A stretch of DNA of 64,000 nt from positions 8,405,001 through 8,469,000 of the forward strand of contig OY540817.1 of the NCBI GenBank assembly GCA_961205875.1, read 5' to 3'. Source of the stretch: Sialis fuliginosa. Lineage: Eukaryota > Arthropoda > Insecta > Megaloptera > Sialidae. The notes beneath the pieces are model-generated. The model was not told the origin of the DNA, ran no database searches, and worked only from the letters and a program-made list of their open reading frames with translations. Of the stretch, positions 38,503 to 51,312 are shown piece after piece (within the stretch, counting starts at the first letter, position 1; every line of letters starts with the position of its first letter). The position numbers were made by a program, and so were the translations under genes.

Positions 38503-40200
38503 AGACTTTCCATTTTTTTCATCAATTAATTAAAATTTCATCCGTGGAACCATTTCTTTAAAACGTGTATAATTTCTATAACAGATTATGGAAGTTCCAT
38601 TTTAATGGAACCCTTTAAAATGAATGGTTTAATTTATTACTATTGATTAATATTTAGCAGCCCTTAAAAAGATTCATAATATTTTCGTCCATGCCAAGAA
38701 ATAATATATCATAAATAAAGTTTTATTTTTGTCCTATCACGAACTGTCGAATTAAAAAATGGTGGCGTGCCATTTTAAGGATCTCGATTGCTAGCATGCT
38801 TTAATAACTTCATGCCAGTGGCAACAAAACTGAACTATAAAATAAATTATAATATGATGCATCTATCATAAAATTACTTATGACATTTATAGCAAGCGTA
38901 ATAAAATTTTAGCGTATACCAAATAAACTTGACGCAACAAAAAATTTATTATAATAATGAAAACAATTATTTTTATATACTATATGGTATTTAAATAGCT
39001 GTAGAATTGTCATAAGATTTTATTACTTATTTGTTTTATGGCTTTAATAAAACAGTTATTATGTTATGTTTATAAATCTCGGAAAATTTTGAAACGAAAT
39101 AGATATTTATTTTATAGTTTTCCGATAATTAGATTCCTGTGTTCACAGTTTATAATAAAAGTAATATACTTATTTATATCTACATAGATCAACTGTGCGA
39201 CGTTTTTCAGGTATATAATATTTTTAGAATTATATTTATTATTATTAAAATCATTTACTTAAAGAAAAGTTTTGAATTCTTTTTTACATGAATTTCATAA
39301 AAAAATTAATACAGTAACAGATTATTACACCAGTGTGAAATTAGCACCGCAAGTTAAAAAACATGAAAATTATTGTTTTTGATAGAATTAGACAGTATCT
39401 TTTATTCTTAATTTCCGAGTTCTGCATCTTTTGACGTGCATTGTACTTCAAGTTTTTAACTTTTCTGATAAAAAATGGACTAAATTATATATTATATTTA
39501 ATATCAATTCTAAGCATCCTGTAGATGTATCATGATATGCTATAGTTCAAAACCTTTCCAGAAAAGTAAGAAATCTTAATCTCTTGTTTTAAACAGAAAT
39601 TTTAATTTTATATGTTTCAATATGCTTTTTTTGTTTCAGGTAAAATTTTCAATCTTTCATCGTGATTGGTAAAGTATAAAATAATATATTAATTTACTGT
39701 TTAAAAAGAGATTCTACTTACATATGTACATACATCTATACCTACATATTTGAATGGATCATTTATATAGGTTAATTTGAAATAACAATAACTTAATTTT
39801 ATATTATATTATATAAAGGTAGGAAACTACCAGAAATATAATTCTGCTCCAACATTATAATATCAATATGTATATTTAATGTTCATATAACGAATTAAAT
39901 CTTGAATGACTGACTCATCAACGCCCTGACCAAACTACTGGATCTTAAAACCTGAAATTTAGGGTTGTCTTCTTTTTATGATGTAAGCACCCACTAAGAT
40001 AGGATTATTTTACAGAATTATCTACAGAACTACTTATATAGGTGATTTTTAAATAGTCAACCCTAAAAGGGATAAACCATTTTCCAAAAATTGTATTAGA
40101 TTTACATTTTATGTATACATTGTAATAGGTATGTGAAATATTACAATTCCTAATGTGTTATGGATTACCTAAATAAAATAAAGATGATAAATCAAATACA
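38503..40200. other. Gene-free stretch
   Basis: AT-rich DNA between the mariner remnant and the OBP 3' end. I see nothing else in it. Confidence 0.5.
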
Positions 40201-40212
40201 TAGAATGGAATA

Positions 40213-40218
40213 TTTATT
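40213..40218 (-). terminator. Poly(A) signal of the OBP gene
   Basis: AATAAA on the minus strand about 56 bp past the OBP stop codon (40274-40276). The position fits a cleavage and polyadenylation signal. Confidence 0.55.
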
Positions 40219-40273
40219 ACTTGACTAGTTTTACTATAGACATGATAAAACTATAATACACATATAATATATT

Positions 40274-42574
40274 TCATTGCTTTTTACTATACATTTGTTC
40301 TGTTATATTTCCAACACATATAATAAAATTAAAAGCTTTTTCACAATCATTTTCATATTCTGGAAAAGAAAGAGGACTCTAAATTTATAAGTACATACAC
40401 ATATAATTAAGAATTGCTTTTATGTCAATCGCGAACTCTAGTACACCCCTGCATATTTTATAAATTTAATAAAATGAAGCTCTGGTTACGAATTCGTCGA
40501 ATACATTAATTCTGATCAACGAATTTTACGAAACCCTCATATCCACTGTATAATAATGAATGTAGCGTATACACTTGAAGCATGGCTATATTTACATACC
40601 TTCAGAAAGGGTACAGTTATAAATAATTCCTTTCAGATCTGTTTCTTCTTTTTTATCGACAATATCTTGAAATACGTCTTTTGATATATCTATATCAAAA
40701 TTTCCATAACCATCCAGAACTTTTAAATTTGTTAAAAAACAATGAATGAAGCACTGAAATATAATTTTATTAAATAAATATAGGCCAGTCCTTAGAGTTA
40801 AATAAATATTAATTATTCTTTGCAATTTTATAGAGAGCAAAAAGTATTCTACGATTTTGTTGAATTTCGCGATAGGATAATTACTTTCGCTCGGATTCCA
40901 AGCTCACAAAATTGAATGTATCAAGTTTAAGCCTTAATGAACCCATGCTTGCAATAATTTTATAGCTCTGGGAACTGGCCTAATATTACATAGTAAGGGC
41001 CGATCCAAACTATCGTGCCAGTCCCGGTCCGGTCTCGCTCCAGTCAAATATTCAGTAGGTATAGTAAATACTGTACTGGTGCGAGACCGGTACGATACCT
41101 ATAGTGTGGTTGCTTTCATTGTTTATTGTTTATTTATATTTGATTGGAGCGAGACCGGATCGGGACCGGCACGATAGTGTGGATCGACCCTAATACTAAC
41201 AAAATTTTTCATGAATGAGAAACTGGAAAGAAGGAGCAATGTTTTTTATTAACTTGTTCGAGGCATCATAGGGAGTACGTAACTGAAATTTTCACTTTAA
41301 TCGACTTCCGGAAGGTATGAATGGGGGGGGAGGGGCTTTTTACGGTTTATCCTTTTCTTTCTTATAAATAGATCAGAAAAACAAAATTAAAATCATTTTT
41401 GTTATATATTCACTTACATTAATTTTATTATTACATAATATTAAGATATAACATTAATATTAATATAATTTTAAGTAAAAATATTCCTTATGATCATAAA
41501 TTCATTTTATTAATTATGGCATTCGAATCAATAGAACTGAAAAAAAACTTACGGTCGGACAATGTAAAAATTTCAGATACGTACTCCTTGTGGTGTCTAG
41601 AACTAAATTATAAAAAATACTCCTTTCATCCTGTTTCGTATTCAAGTAGATAAAAAATCCTTAAATGACTCCACTAATATGTACTATGTGCTTCAGAAGT
41701 CGTCTGCCACCCTAAAGGTCAGAATCGCTTACAACAGATTCCAAATGTATTAACTCAATTGTTCCCGAGGTTTTTTTGTTACCGATATTGCTGATTTTTC
41801 TGTCATCAATTCATACTTATATATATGTATACTAAAACTCCAGAACGATGGTAATTGCATTGTTGATGTATTCAGTCCAATACTCGAAAATAAGTATGAT
41901 TTCAAACCCATTCGAATTAAAATAATCTTACATCAAACGCAAAATTTTAACAAAAGCGCTCTGTTACATTTATATATATTTTAAATAAAAACACAAACAT
42001 ACGCCCATTTCATTAATTAATTTTATATCAAGTTTAACATATTTAAATATTAAAATTCGGAATATCAAAAAATAATTTTCAATAGATTACATAATAATTT
42101 GATCGCACAAATATATATGAGTACTATATCTTTATCTAACAAGTGAGTTTCAAAATATCTGTCTTTGTTTGGTACATGGAGAAATGATTTACATATTATT
42201 ATAATCAAATGGGAGGAGTCTACTAAGTTTGTGATAAGCGAATTTGAATGAAAACTGAATGACCACTTCTGTATACGATTGTATTGCATTGTAATATACT
42301 TACTTTGTCATTCGTCATATTTTCATTGGATTTTTCATCGGTAATTTTATCATCTAAAAATGTAAAAAAAATGTTTAGCAATTCTCGTTTAATGAATATA
42401 AAATTTTAAAATGGCAAGATTAATTTCTTATATTTGATTTTCCATACCTTTAGAAATTGGATACATTTCTTCACATTTTTGTTTATACTCTTTAAATTTT
42501 TCTTCGGAAACTGCTTTTATATAAAACGTGTAAGACATCAAAAACAGCACAAATATAAACATTTTCGTAAACAT
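40274..42574 (-). CDS. Odorant-binding protein (classic six-cysteine OBP), four exons
   Basis: Secreted carrier of small hydrophobic ligands (odorants, pheromones or other lipophiles) in extracellular fluid. I assembled four exons by splice sites and reading phase: 42448-42574, 42304-42353, 40600-40753 and 40274-40359. Donors read GTATGG, GTAAGT and GTATGT; each acceptor ends in AG after a T-rich tract. The product is 138 residues, normal for the family. Residues 1-21 are a hydrophobic signal peptide. Cysteines fall at 34, 60, 64, 106, 116 and 125, giving C-X25-C-X3-C-X41-C-X9-C-X8-C, the classic OBP pattern. The C5-C6 part reads DCEKAFNFIIC, the usual Asp-Cys-x-x-Ala form. Introns are 94, 1550 and 240 bp; the long one holds a MITE at 40997-41190. 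Start choice is uncertain: in-frame Met codons also lie at 42598 and 42562, but 42574 gives a good signal peptide. Family assignment is strong; the ligand is unknown and the exon model is inferred without transcripts. Confidence 0.88.
40997..41190. mobile_element. PIF/Harbinger-like MITE, copy B, in OBP intron 2
   Basis: 194-bp element with terminal inverted repeats of about 55 bp (GGGCCGATCCAAACTATCGT and GGGTCGATCCACACTATCGT), flanked by TAA on both sides (40994-40996 and 41191-41193). It is the same family as 9647-10030 but has a shorter core. It lies within the 1550-bp second intron of the OBP gene. Confidence 0.78.
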
Positions 42575-42599
42575 TGTGTTTACGAGATGAAACTGCATG

Positions 42600-44400
42600 T
42601 AATAAACATATTTTGTTGTTGGTATTCGATTTTATGTCAAATTTTGTATGATAACAAAAAACCAGGAAACGTCTTATTATTATTTATTATGTATCATACA
42701 TCACATATTAATGTATTGATTCATTCATGCATAAATAGAATTATACGAATCATGCAATATTTTTTAATATATTTTTTTTTATTTCCTGTTAATGATTTTG
42801 ACCCCATTATTACAAACGTAGATTGTATGTTATTTAACAAAAGAATACGTTTTTTAAATTATCTACATATCCATATGAGTCATTTAAATTGAAAATGGGG
42901 TAAGACCATTTTTAGAAAAAAATGTTAACAATTTTTTTTACTGTTTAAAAGAATTTGTTGGGATGGTATTTTAATTTAAGAATTTTGTCTTGTTTTTTCT
43001 TATATTTTTCTCTGTTTTGACTTATTCTATGTATATTATTATACTTTCAGAATAAATAAATAAATAAAAGATAACAATATTTATAGAATTTTTATCTGTA
43101 AGCAATCTACATATAGTCAAATTAATTCAAAACCCTAACAGTTAACGATATATAATAAATATGTTTTGTTTAAAAGTGGTACAAGTTCACTTTAGATCAA
43201 AATTACCGCATAACATTGACTCAAAATCAATATCTGAAGATTCTTGGGGTTGTTGAATATGAATTGAGAATTTCATAAATAAAATAGGTAACACTAATAG
43301 TTTAATCAACTTTATTTACATTAACAAACAAAATATTCTTTAAAAAAGGTTGAAATCCTCCTCAGTTATAAAATAAATAAAGAATATATTTTTGCTTATT
43401 TCAAATTGTCCTTAAATATTTTTACGACCACTTATTCCCTTGTTATAGGTGTTAAAGACTAAAAGTGTAGTTTTTACTTCAATCACATATAACTCGATCA
43501 AAAATGGTTGTACAGCGATACTAAAAAAAATCAAATTGAAGAGAAAAGTCTGTTCCACAAAAATTATTCATTAGATTTCGTCTAAAAAATTTATCACGAC
43601 TCGTGAAAGCTTTAAAAATAGATAATGCGTAAGAAAAACGTAGTACAAGACCTTTTTGTAGGCTTATGTAATTTATTTCAGTTCAAGGAAAAAAACGCAC
43701 TTTTATGATAAACATACAAAACATAGGTACATTGAAAATTCAATCAAAATCTGCTTCCAATATGCATAGGTTATATCTTCAAACACTAATAGAACGCATT
43801 ATCATAGTGTAGGTATATTTAACCATTTCATGCGTGTTTGTTCCGTTTGCGATGCAAAAACGAGCGACTGTGAAATCGGATAATAAATTTGTACAGTTAC
43901 ATAATACCCGTATACATAATGAGTCCCAGGGCCCCCACATATGTAAATCTCAGTGGCTGTGTTAACATGTGACCACGTGTGGGTCGCACACACAAACACA
44001 CACATACAGTGCATCATTCAATCTCAAACATTACAATTTTCATACGGCACTATCGATCAATGATGAATTTCTATTAAGCGCTATTTAAATTTCAAAATCG
44101 TCATGATAATTTAGTATGTGTTGCGTTTGAATTTTTTACCATTTTTGATGAGTCCTATATGCGTATCGAGATTTCCTATATTTAGAAAGATTGAATACAA
44201 ATACGCGTTTGTTTAAAAATCAATCAAAAAGATAACATTTACTGAAACATCCTTTGACACAGGAAAATTGTATAATATAATCAAAATTAGTATTCTACAG
44301 TTTTGGTGATTGAGGGTCAGTTCTGTACACAGATAGAAATGTTTTATTTGGGCCAAGAAATCCTTGTTTTATTTATAACGTAAACAATATTTTCTTAATA
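42600..44400. other. OBP upstream region
   Basis: AT-rich. There is no clear TATA box at the expected distance from the OBP start; a CATAAAAT lies near 42634. A (CA)-rich patch lies at 43978-44010. The 152-codon plus-strand frame at 42434-42892 overlaps OBP exon 1 in antisense and is not counted as a gene. Confidence 0.45.
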
Positions 44401-45527
44401 CAGGGTAAGTCATATCAGGTGGAACAAACTTGAACAATTGATCGAGAAAAATATTTTAAACAAAAAAGTTCTAATGAATATGTGCCATGAAACTCTTCGT
44501 GAATGAGTTTTGCCTAAAATGAGTTTTAATTTAATATCTAGAGAACCCATTATGGTCCAGTGATGTAATACCGGGTTAATATTAATACGTGTTATCGATT
44601 TCCAGTAGGTATCAACCAAAGATCATTAAGAGGTGTAAGGGGCCAGTGAGCGATTTGATTTTTATCTAGTATTTTTATGTTCTTTAATTTTTTCATGAGT
44701 TGGGTACTTGTAAAAGTTTATATGATACAAAATACACAAAAATATACTTTGTTCATTTGTCATAAGATCGAGCGTTTTCGAGAAATATCGAAAAAAAGAA
44801 AGTACTGCAGAATTTTACTTTATACGATTGCTTCAAATTACACAAAATAAGATTATATTCTTGTTCTATAATTAAAAATAAGATGAAAAGTTAATAAAAA
44901 TATATTTCCAAAACTGCATTTTTAACAACAATCAGCCATTTATAGTTTCGTTTTTTAATCATGTTAGTAAAATAGTACAACGGTAATACAAATTACAGTT
45001 TTGGAAATATATTTATATTAACTTTTCATCTTATTTTTAAGTATAGAACAAGAATATAAACTTATTTTGTGTAATTTGAAGTATTCGTATAAAGTAAAAT
45101 TCTGCAGTACTTTCTTTTTTTCGATATTTCTCGAAAACGCTTGATCTTATGACAAATGAACAAAGTATATTTTTATGTATTTTGTATCATATAATCTTCT
45201 ACAAGTACCCATCTCATGGAAAAATTAAAGAACAAAAAAATAATATAAAAATCGACGGGCCGACTGGCCCCATCCACCCATAGTCTAAATTATTATTATT
45301 TGATACTGGAAATCGGTAAAACATATTAACACCAAACCCTGTATCAAATTTCATAACTGTACCACAATGGGTTCCCTAGATATTAAATAAATACTTATTT
45401 TGGGAAAAAGACTGTAGCTCCCTCACGAAGAATTTCCGGACATAGGTTCACATAAGATCTTTTGCTTAAAATTACATCCTCGATCTACTGTTAAATTTTT
45501 TTACACTAGTTGTTGTAAATCAGCCTG
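44401..45527. mobile_element. 1.13-kb palindromic element, arms of about 540 bp
   Basis: Left end CAGGGTAAGTCATATCAGGT; right end (inverted) CAGGCTGATTTACAACAACT; both are flanked by TA. The arms stay complementary nearly to the centre. Examples: TAGAGAACCCATTATGG against CCACAATGGGTTCCCTA, CGATTTCCAGTA against TACTGGAAATCG, and a long block from ACTTTGTTCATTTGTCATAA at the left with its complement near 45140-45170. The centre is about 44950-44990. No transposase was seen. It could be a Tc1/mariner-type foldback element or two copies joined head to head. Confidence 0.72.
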
Positions 45528-46402
45528 TACATACTTTTTAAAAAAATGCATAAAAAATCGTTTTTTACCGTCAATGTGGCTTTCCCCTTTAAATGTGTTA
45601 AACAAAAATGTACACAAACACATACATATAATTGAATTAACTCAAACAACACACTATTTATTATAAATAGTTGTAATGTTAGTTAATATAGAACATGCAC
45701 AGATTAAGTTAATTCTATTGTGGATAATCCATCACAAACAATAATAATGTTATTTTATATGTATATCTACATAAATAACAAAAGCATTACGTTATGATTT
45801 AGAACGATAAGTACGTAGATTTCTATTGTGCTTTTCTTTATCATATTTGATTCATTTTGTTGTATTTTCACTACCGCAAACAATGATTCAGAACACTAGT
45901 AAACATCTTTAAAACTATCCCATCTCGTTAGTGTTTAAGTAAATTTACTATCGCAAGTACTTGTTCTGATGTCTGCGTTATATAATATTAATGTGTAACA
46001 TGCAATTGTGACTAATGATATTGACCTGAATTTAAAGGATATTTGCGTTTTAGAATTTAATGTTTCAAACAGGGTGCGAAATTATCAAGATAAATATAAT
46101 TTTCTATAATTATCCAGTAGATCTAATTCATAAAATTTAGTAAAGTTATCTTAGTTTTCTTCTTAAAGATATATCCATATAGGGTCATTTCGCCAGTTTT
46201 CGACAAATTAGTGGAGTGTTTGGAAAGCAAGAAATATGCTTTTGTTATAGTTTTGAACAAAAAATTATTAGAATATACTATTAATTACTCTATTTTAATT
46301 AGATCTAACGGTTTTGGTAGTCAGTTTACTAATTTTTTTTTAATTAGATAAAAAAACTGAAACTGCCGATTTCATCAATTTTCGACCAAAAAATCCAGCT
46401 TT

Positions 46403-46424
46403 CGTGTGTGTGTGTGTGTGTATG
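46403..46424. repeat. (GT)n microsatellite
   Basis: About ten GT units (GTGTGTGTGTGTGTGTGT). Confidence 0.85.
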
Positions 46425-46558
46425 AGTGCTGCTAAGACATTCAAGGTCTTCCATGAACACATTTTTTCTATATAAGTGAATCTATAGGTATTGCTATTTT
46501 TCGTTATTTTTTAAGTATGATTCATCAATTGGTCGAAAATAGGCACTGATCAAAATGA

Positions 46559-46740
46559 TTACTAATATTATAAATGCGAAAGTAACTCTGTCTGTCTGTT
46601 TGTTACCTTTTCACGGCTAAACCATTGAACCGATCTTGATGAAATTTTGCATCCTGAGGAAGGACAAAGGCTACTTTGTATCCCGAAAAAAGATTAGATA
46701 ACAAATCCACAATGACAAAGGCGCGGATAAGAGCTAGTTT
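46559..46740 (+). repeat. Dispersed insect repeat, copy B (short)
   Basis: ACTAATATTATAAATGCGAA, TCTGTCTGTCTGTTTGTTAC, CCATTGAACCGATCTTGATG, GGCTACTTTGTATCCCGAAA, ending GCGCGGATAAGAGCTAGT. An internal deletion relative to copy C removes the part with AACTAAAAACCTG. Confidence 0.6.
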
Positions 46741-48202
46741 TATATTATTTATCTTTTTTACTGCTTAATAACTAAAACAAATGAAAAATTAAGTTACTTG
46801 TTTATGCATCTGAGGTGCTAAGAATTTATCGTTTTTTCACTTCATAGATCTATCGATTTTGCCAAAAAAGATAACACTAAAAACATTCAAATGGAAGAAA
46901 CCTCACTTGACCTATTTTCAATTTATTTTGGAATTAATTGAAAATAGTTCAAAATGAATATTTCCATCAAAATCACGAATTTGAAAATTTTCGGCTTTAC
47001 TATACTTTTTTATAGTATAAGAAAGTAAAAAAAAACGGAGCTGATACTAAAGTTTTTGTCTTTAAAATTTGCTTTATCTTCAGTTGTGTGTATGGTCAAA
47101 CCTTATTAATATAAAGTTTATTTTAATTTATATTATAAACTATAATTTATCTTCCGTATGTCTCTAAAATTTGCTACTTGAAAATAAACAAAAAAAACAA
47201 GTCACAAAGCATGAGAAAAATTCCCTATATGGAAGCTATCTAGGAAAACACTGATTAGAAATCCAATATTTCAAAAACTTCATAACGTGTCTAGTAAATT
47301 TATCTCTGTCAAAGTACAAAATTTCCAAAACAAAAATAAAATGTAGCGAAACTCGCCAGTATCGATCGCCAATAAATTTTGTACGAAGTGGACATATATA
47401 TCAACAGCAGTGATCAACTATATACATGTACACACTTTAAATTTTATAATAAATAATAATCTACGTACCTACAGTCACTTATTTTTACATTTTTCAAAAT
47501 ATTTATAAGTCTGACGATGATTTTTTGAATCGAAAGCTTGTAAAAAAATTCTTAACGTTTAGACAAATAAAAATATTATTATTATTTTAACGTCAATACT
47601 TTTTTGATTATAACTGCTAACACATATACTTTATTACAATAATTTTAAGAATTGGGTACAATCCTCATCCAAATTTAAATGGCTGAATTATAAATCCAAA
47701 AATAAATTTAAAAACATATGTTTTAAGACACCGAGAATCTTTAAAAAAATATTAATTAATAAAAACGTAGTAGTATTTCCCTTGTTATAAAACATATTTT
47801 TAGAGCGACGTTGACTGGTTGTTTATTATAAAGCTATCGGCTTAAACAGGACAAGGATATACAAAAAAGGATATTTGATTTCAGCGCAAACATAAGCTTT
47901 TAAAACGTCGTGCAGGATTTACATCGGCACTGAAATTTACATCGCAACAAAGAACCGCTGCTAATATTTCATTAACATAATGTGTACAGTGTTTATATTT
48001 AGGCTTTTGTTTCTCCCGGTCAGATATGTATTGTGTTTCATCTCGTCAAGAACGATCATAAAACACGTCACATACTATATACCTCAATTGTCTTTTTTAC
48101 ATGTTTTACATTTTATTAACTAGAGAAAATTAAATTATATATGTATAACATGTTTAATAATTATAGTGACATTGAGTGCATGCTTGAGATATTCCCATAA
48201 AT

Positions 48203-48614
48203 GTGTAAGGTACTGGCACTTTGGGAATAATGGGCTTCTTTTTTCTAATTTTCGTGAACTCGTGTTACTTATAAAACAAGAAAATCAATATAATTACCAA
48301 AATCTACAAATATAGTTTTTTAAATTATAGCCTTTTATTTTGTTTATGTTTTTTCTTCAGTAATAGGCACCCTAATAACAATCTAAAGCAGATACTATAA
48401 TCATTCAAATAAATATGTTAGATTACACTAATAATTAGTTTAAATGTCCACCATTTTGACACCCATTGGTCGATTGTCATCAAATTAAGCTGTTTTACAG
48501 TTAAGTGTCTATAGATTATGATTCATCAAAAAAAATTATAATTTTGTACAATTTAATTAAACAAGTGTCCAACATTGGTGTATTATTCAAGACTGGTACC
48601 AGTATCTTATGTGA
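48203..48614. mobile_element. MITE with TAAGGTACT ends, copy B
   Basis: It matches 4763-5221 in the same orientation through most of its length (GGGCTTCTTTTTT, CAAATATAGTTTTTT, TTTAAATGTCCACCATTTTG, ATAGATTATGATTCA). Its ends are TAAGGTACTGGCAC and, inverted, TAAGATACTGGTACCAG. The core differs by several indels. Confidence 0.65.
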
Positions 48615-49348
48615 ATCAATTTAAAATAAATTCTATTTATCATTTAGTAAAGGCCAAAAATGTATCGAACTAAAAATGTGTTTATAAACGAGTAGATATT
48701 AAATAATATGTTTCGTCCTTATATATGACCAAACAAACTAGAAGATACAGATGGTTATACATAAAACATCCAAAAAGCCATGCATTTTCTCCCACCATTT
48801 TAATTTCATTCTACTGTTTCATAATATTGACCTACAAAACAATACTTAAATCATTCATTTTTACGATGCATAAAAATCATATGCACATTACTATAATTCA
48901 AAAAAAGAAAACATATAAATTTGCTGTTTCCGTCGATATATATTCACAACGTCGTGACCTGTGTTGGTAAAAAAGAACACTGTTTTCATAACAAACAGCA
49001 GATGACTCTGTTTATCCTTCTCTAGACGGTGTCTTGACGAGCGAAGACATAAAAAGAAAATGGATTCATAATTGTGATTTATGGTGACATCTATCTTTGC
49101 CAACCACTACTGTACGCTCAGTACAAACAAAACATACATTTTTTGTTATCCTATTTTATTTTTTAAGTTTTCTTTTGCATCATTACTTCTCATTAATTTT
49201 TCACCAATCTTTTGTTAAAATATCTTTTTATCGTCATTGAAAAAGCAGGAAGCTTGACATCAAAATATTTTAACCATTTATTTACTAACGTTATACATTT
49301 AACATTTTTTTTTTAATTTATTGATTCATTATCTAAAAAAATCATAAT

Positions 49349-51151
49349 AGTAGCGTCGAATTATATTTTTTCGTGAAATCTCTTAGTAGTAAAAAATTTT
49401 TGACTAAATCGCTTGATTTTGGGTTCATGAATATGTGTGTAAGTTTTCCAGATTCTCAGTGCTCCGGAACAGGGTCAAATATGCCTTTGTTTATAACAAA
49501 TTAAGGTTTTTTGACGATAGTTCGGCTAATATTTTGAATAAATTTTTTTTAAAAACATTAGATGATGCGCTATGGAAATACAAATAAAATGACACTGGGT
49601 AGATGTTAGAAGGTCATTCCGTTCACTCGTAAAAAAATAAAAACCGCGGAAAACACGATATTTTTAAAGTTAAGATAAAAAAATAAATAAAACTCTTAAT
49701 TTTTAAAAAATATCTTCAAAAGATAGCTTTTAACGGTATAAACTGATATGCAACATCTCATCTCATAGTTTTTGTTTAAACGGCCACAATAAATAAATTA
49801 CGAAAATTTTTGAAGGTCAAATTCATTGGATGCAAATACTGTAGGGCCAAAAATATTTTTTTTTAAATGAAGGTTTGAGAGAGTACTATCAAAATTTAAA
49901 AAAGTTATTTTTTTCAATTACTCCTTGACCTTTTTTTTGCTATTTGTTTATAAATTGTAATAAACAAATATCAGTTTAACCCCTTAATATTGCTTGAAAA
50001 AATTTTTATTTTCTTTCACTTAATAGCATTTGACAAAATCAACAGTACCAAAAAAAAACATAAATAAATATTGATTCCTCAATGAGTTATTAATTTTTTT
50101 AGTTTTTTGCCAATTGTTAATAAACAAATTAACATTTTGACTTGAATCTTGAGTAAGTAGCTTCCTAAAGCATCTGTCTATCTCATATGTCAAGAAAAAT
50201 TTGTTTACAGTGATTTTACCAAATGTAATAACGATTTTACTGTACGCCTTTAATTTTCTCGTTTCATTTGTGGTCACGTAACTCCTATGGTTAATATGTT
50301 TAACAATTAGTAAAAAATGAATAACTTGGCCAATTTTTGACGTAGAGAGATGTATTTTTTTTTAAACCCGGTTATTTTTTTCCGTACAATTCAAATATGC
50401 AATGATATCTGTATATAAATGCTTCTAATTTGTTGTAAACAATAAAAATACAATTATTTATTTATTAATTTAAATTTAACTGCATTTGTTTCCAAGGCAA
50501 CATGAATTGTAGACTTATTTATTAGTATTTAAAATTCAAATTTTGAGGGTGGTTTTCAGAGAGTCAAAGAGTAATTGAAAAAATAACTTTTTTAAATTTT
50601 GATAGTACTCTCTCAAACCTTCATTTTAAAAAAAATATTTTTGGCCCTACAGTATTTGCACCCAATGAATTTGACCTTCAAAAATTTTCGTAATTTATTT
50701 ATTGTGGCCGTTTAAACAAAAACTATGAGATGAGATGTTGCATATCAGTTTATACCGTTAAAAGCTATCTTTTGAAGATATTTTAAAAAAATTAAGAGTT
50801 TTATTTATTTTTTTATCTTAACTTTAAAAATATCGTGTTTTCCGCGGTTTTTATTTTTTTACGGGTGAACGGAATGACCTTTTAACCTCTACCTAGTGTC
50901 ATTTTATTTGTATTTCCGTAGCGCATCATCTCATATTTAAAAAAAAAATTATTCAAAATATTAGCCGAACTATCGTCAAAAAACCTTAATTTGTTATAAA
51001 CAAAGGCATTTTTGACCCTGTTCCGGGGCACTGAGAATCCGGAAAACTTACACACATATTCTTGAACCCAAAATCAAGCGATTTAGTCAAAAAAATTTCA
51101 CTACTAAGAGATTTCACGAAACAGCCGTTTTTCAGATAAATCGACGCTACT
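49349..51151. mobile_element. 1.8-kb element with two 600-bp inverted arms
   Basis: The left arm (49349-49945) and right arm (50555-51151) are near-perfect inverted copies. Examples in both: AGTAGCGTCGA at the ends, CTGTAGGGCCAAAAATATTT, GTGGCCGTTTAAACAAAAAC, and CCGCGGAAAACACGATATTT on one side with its complement on the other. ATAAT lies directly outside each end (49344-49348 and 51152-51156), a likely 5-bp target duplication. The 610-bp core holds only an 85-codon frame (50020-50277, minus) that I do not recognise. Confidence 0.75.
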
Positions 51152-51312
51152 ATAATGCATATAATTTTTATTAGAAGTAAAAACAAATTTTAAAAATTAT
51201 ACAATAAAAACGAATGTCATCATATAAATATAATATAAAAATTATTCAGAAGACACAAAGTAAATTTCACAATGTATAAATAAATTTAATAATAGTACAA
51301 TTTTTTTATTCA

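Larger units (their letters stand above)
45528..48202. other. Gene-free stretch with repeats
   Basis: AT-rich. 46190-46560 contains two related phrases (GCCAGTTTTCGACAAATT and ATTGGTCGAAAATAGGCAC) that may be ends of an old element. A phrase at about 47515 (CTGACGATGATTTTTTGAAT then CGAAAGC) resembles the 3' part of some retroelements. No gene was seen. Confidence 0.4.

Noticed and set aside
42434-42892. 152-codon plus-strand frame
   Set aside because: It lies antisense to OBP exon 1 and runs into AT-rich flank. Composition is Phe/Ile/Tyr-biased, and the minus strand has the convincing signal peptide and cysteine.
46403-46424. GT tract as a functional Z-DNA or regulatory site
   Set aside because: Ordinary microsatellite; nothing in its flank supports a function.
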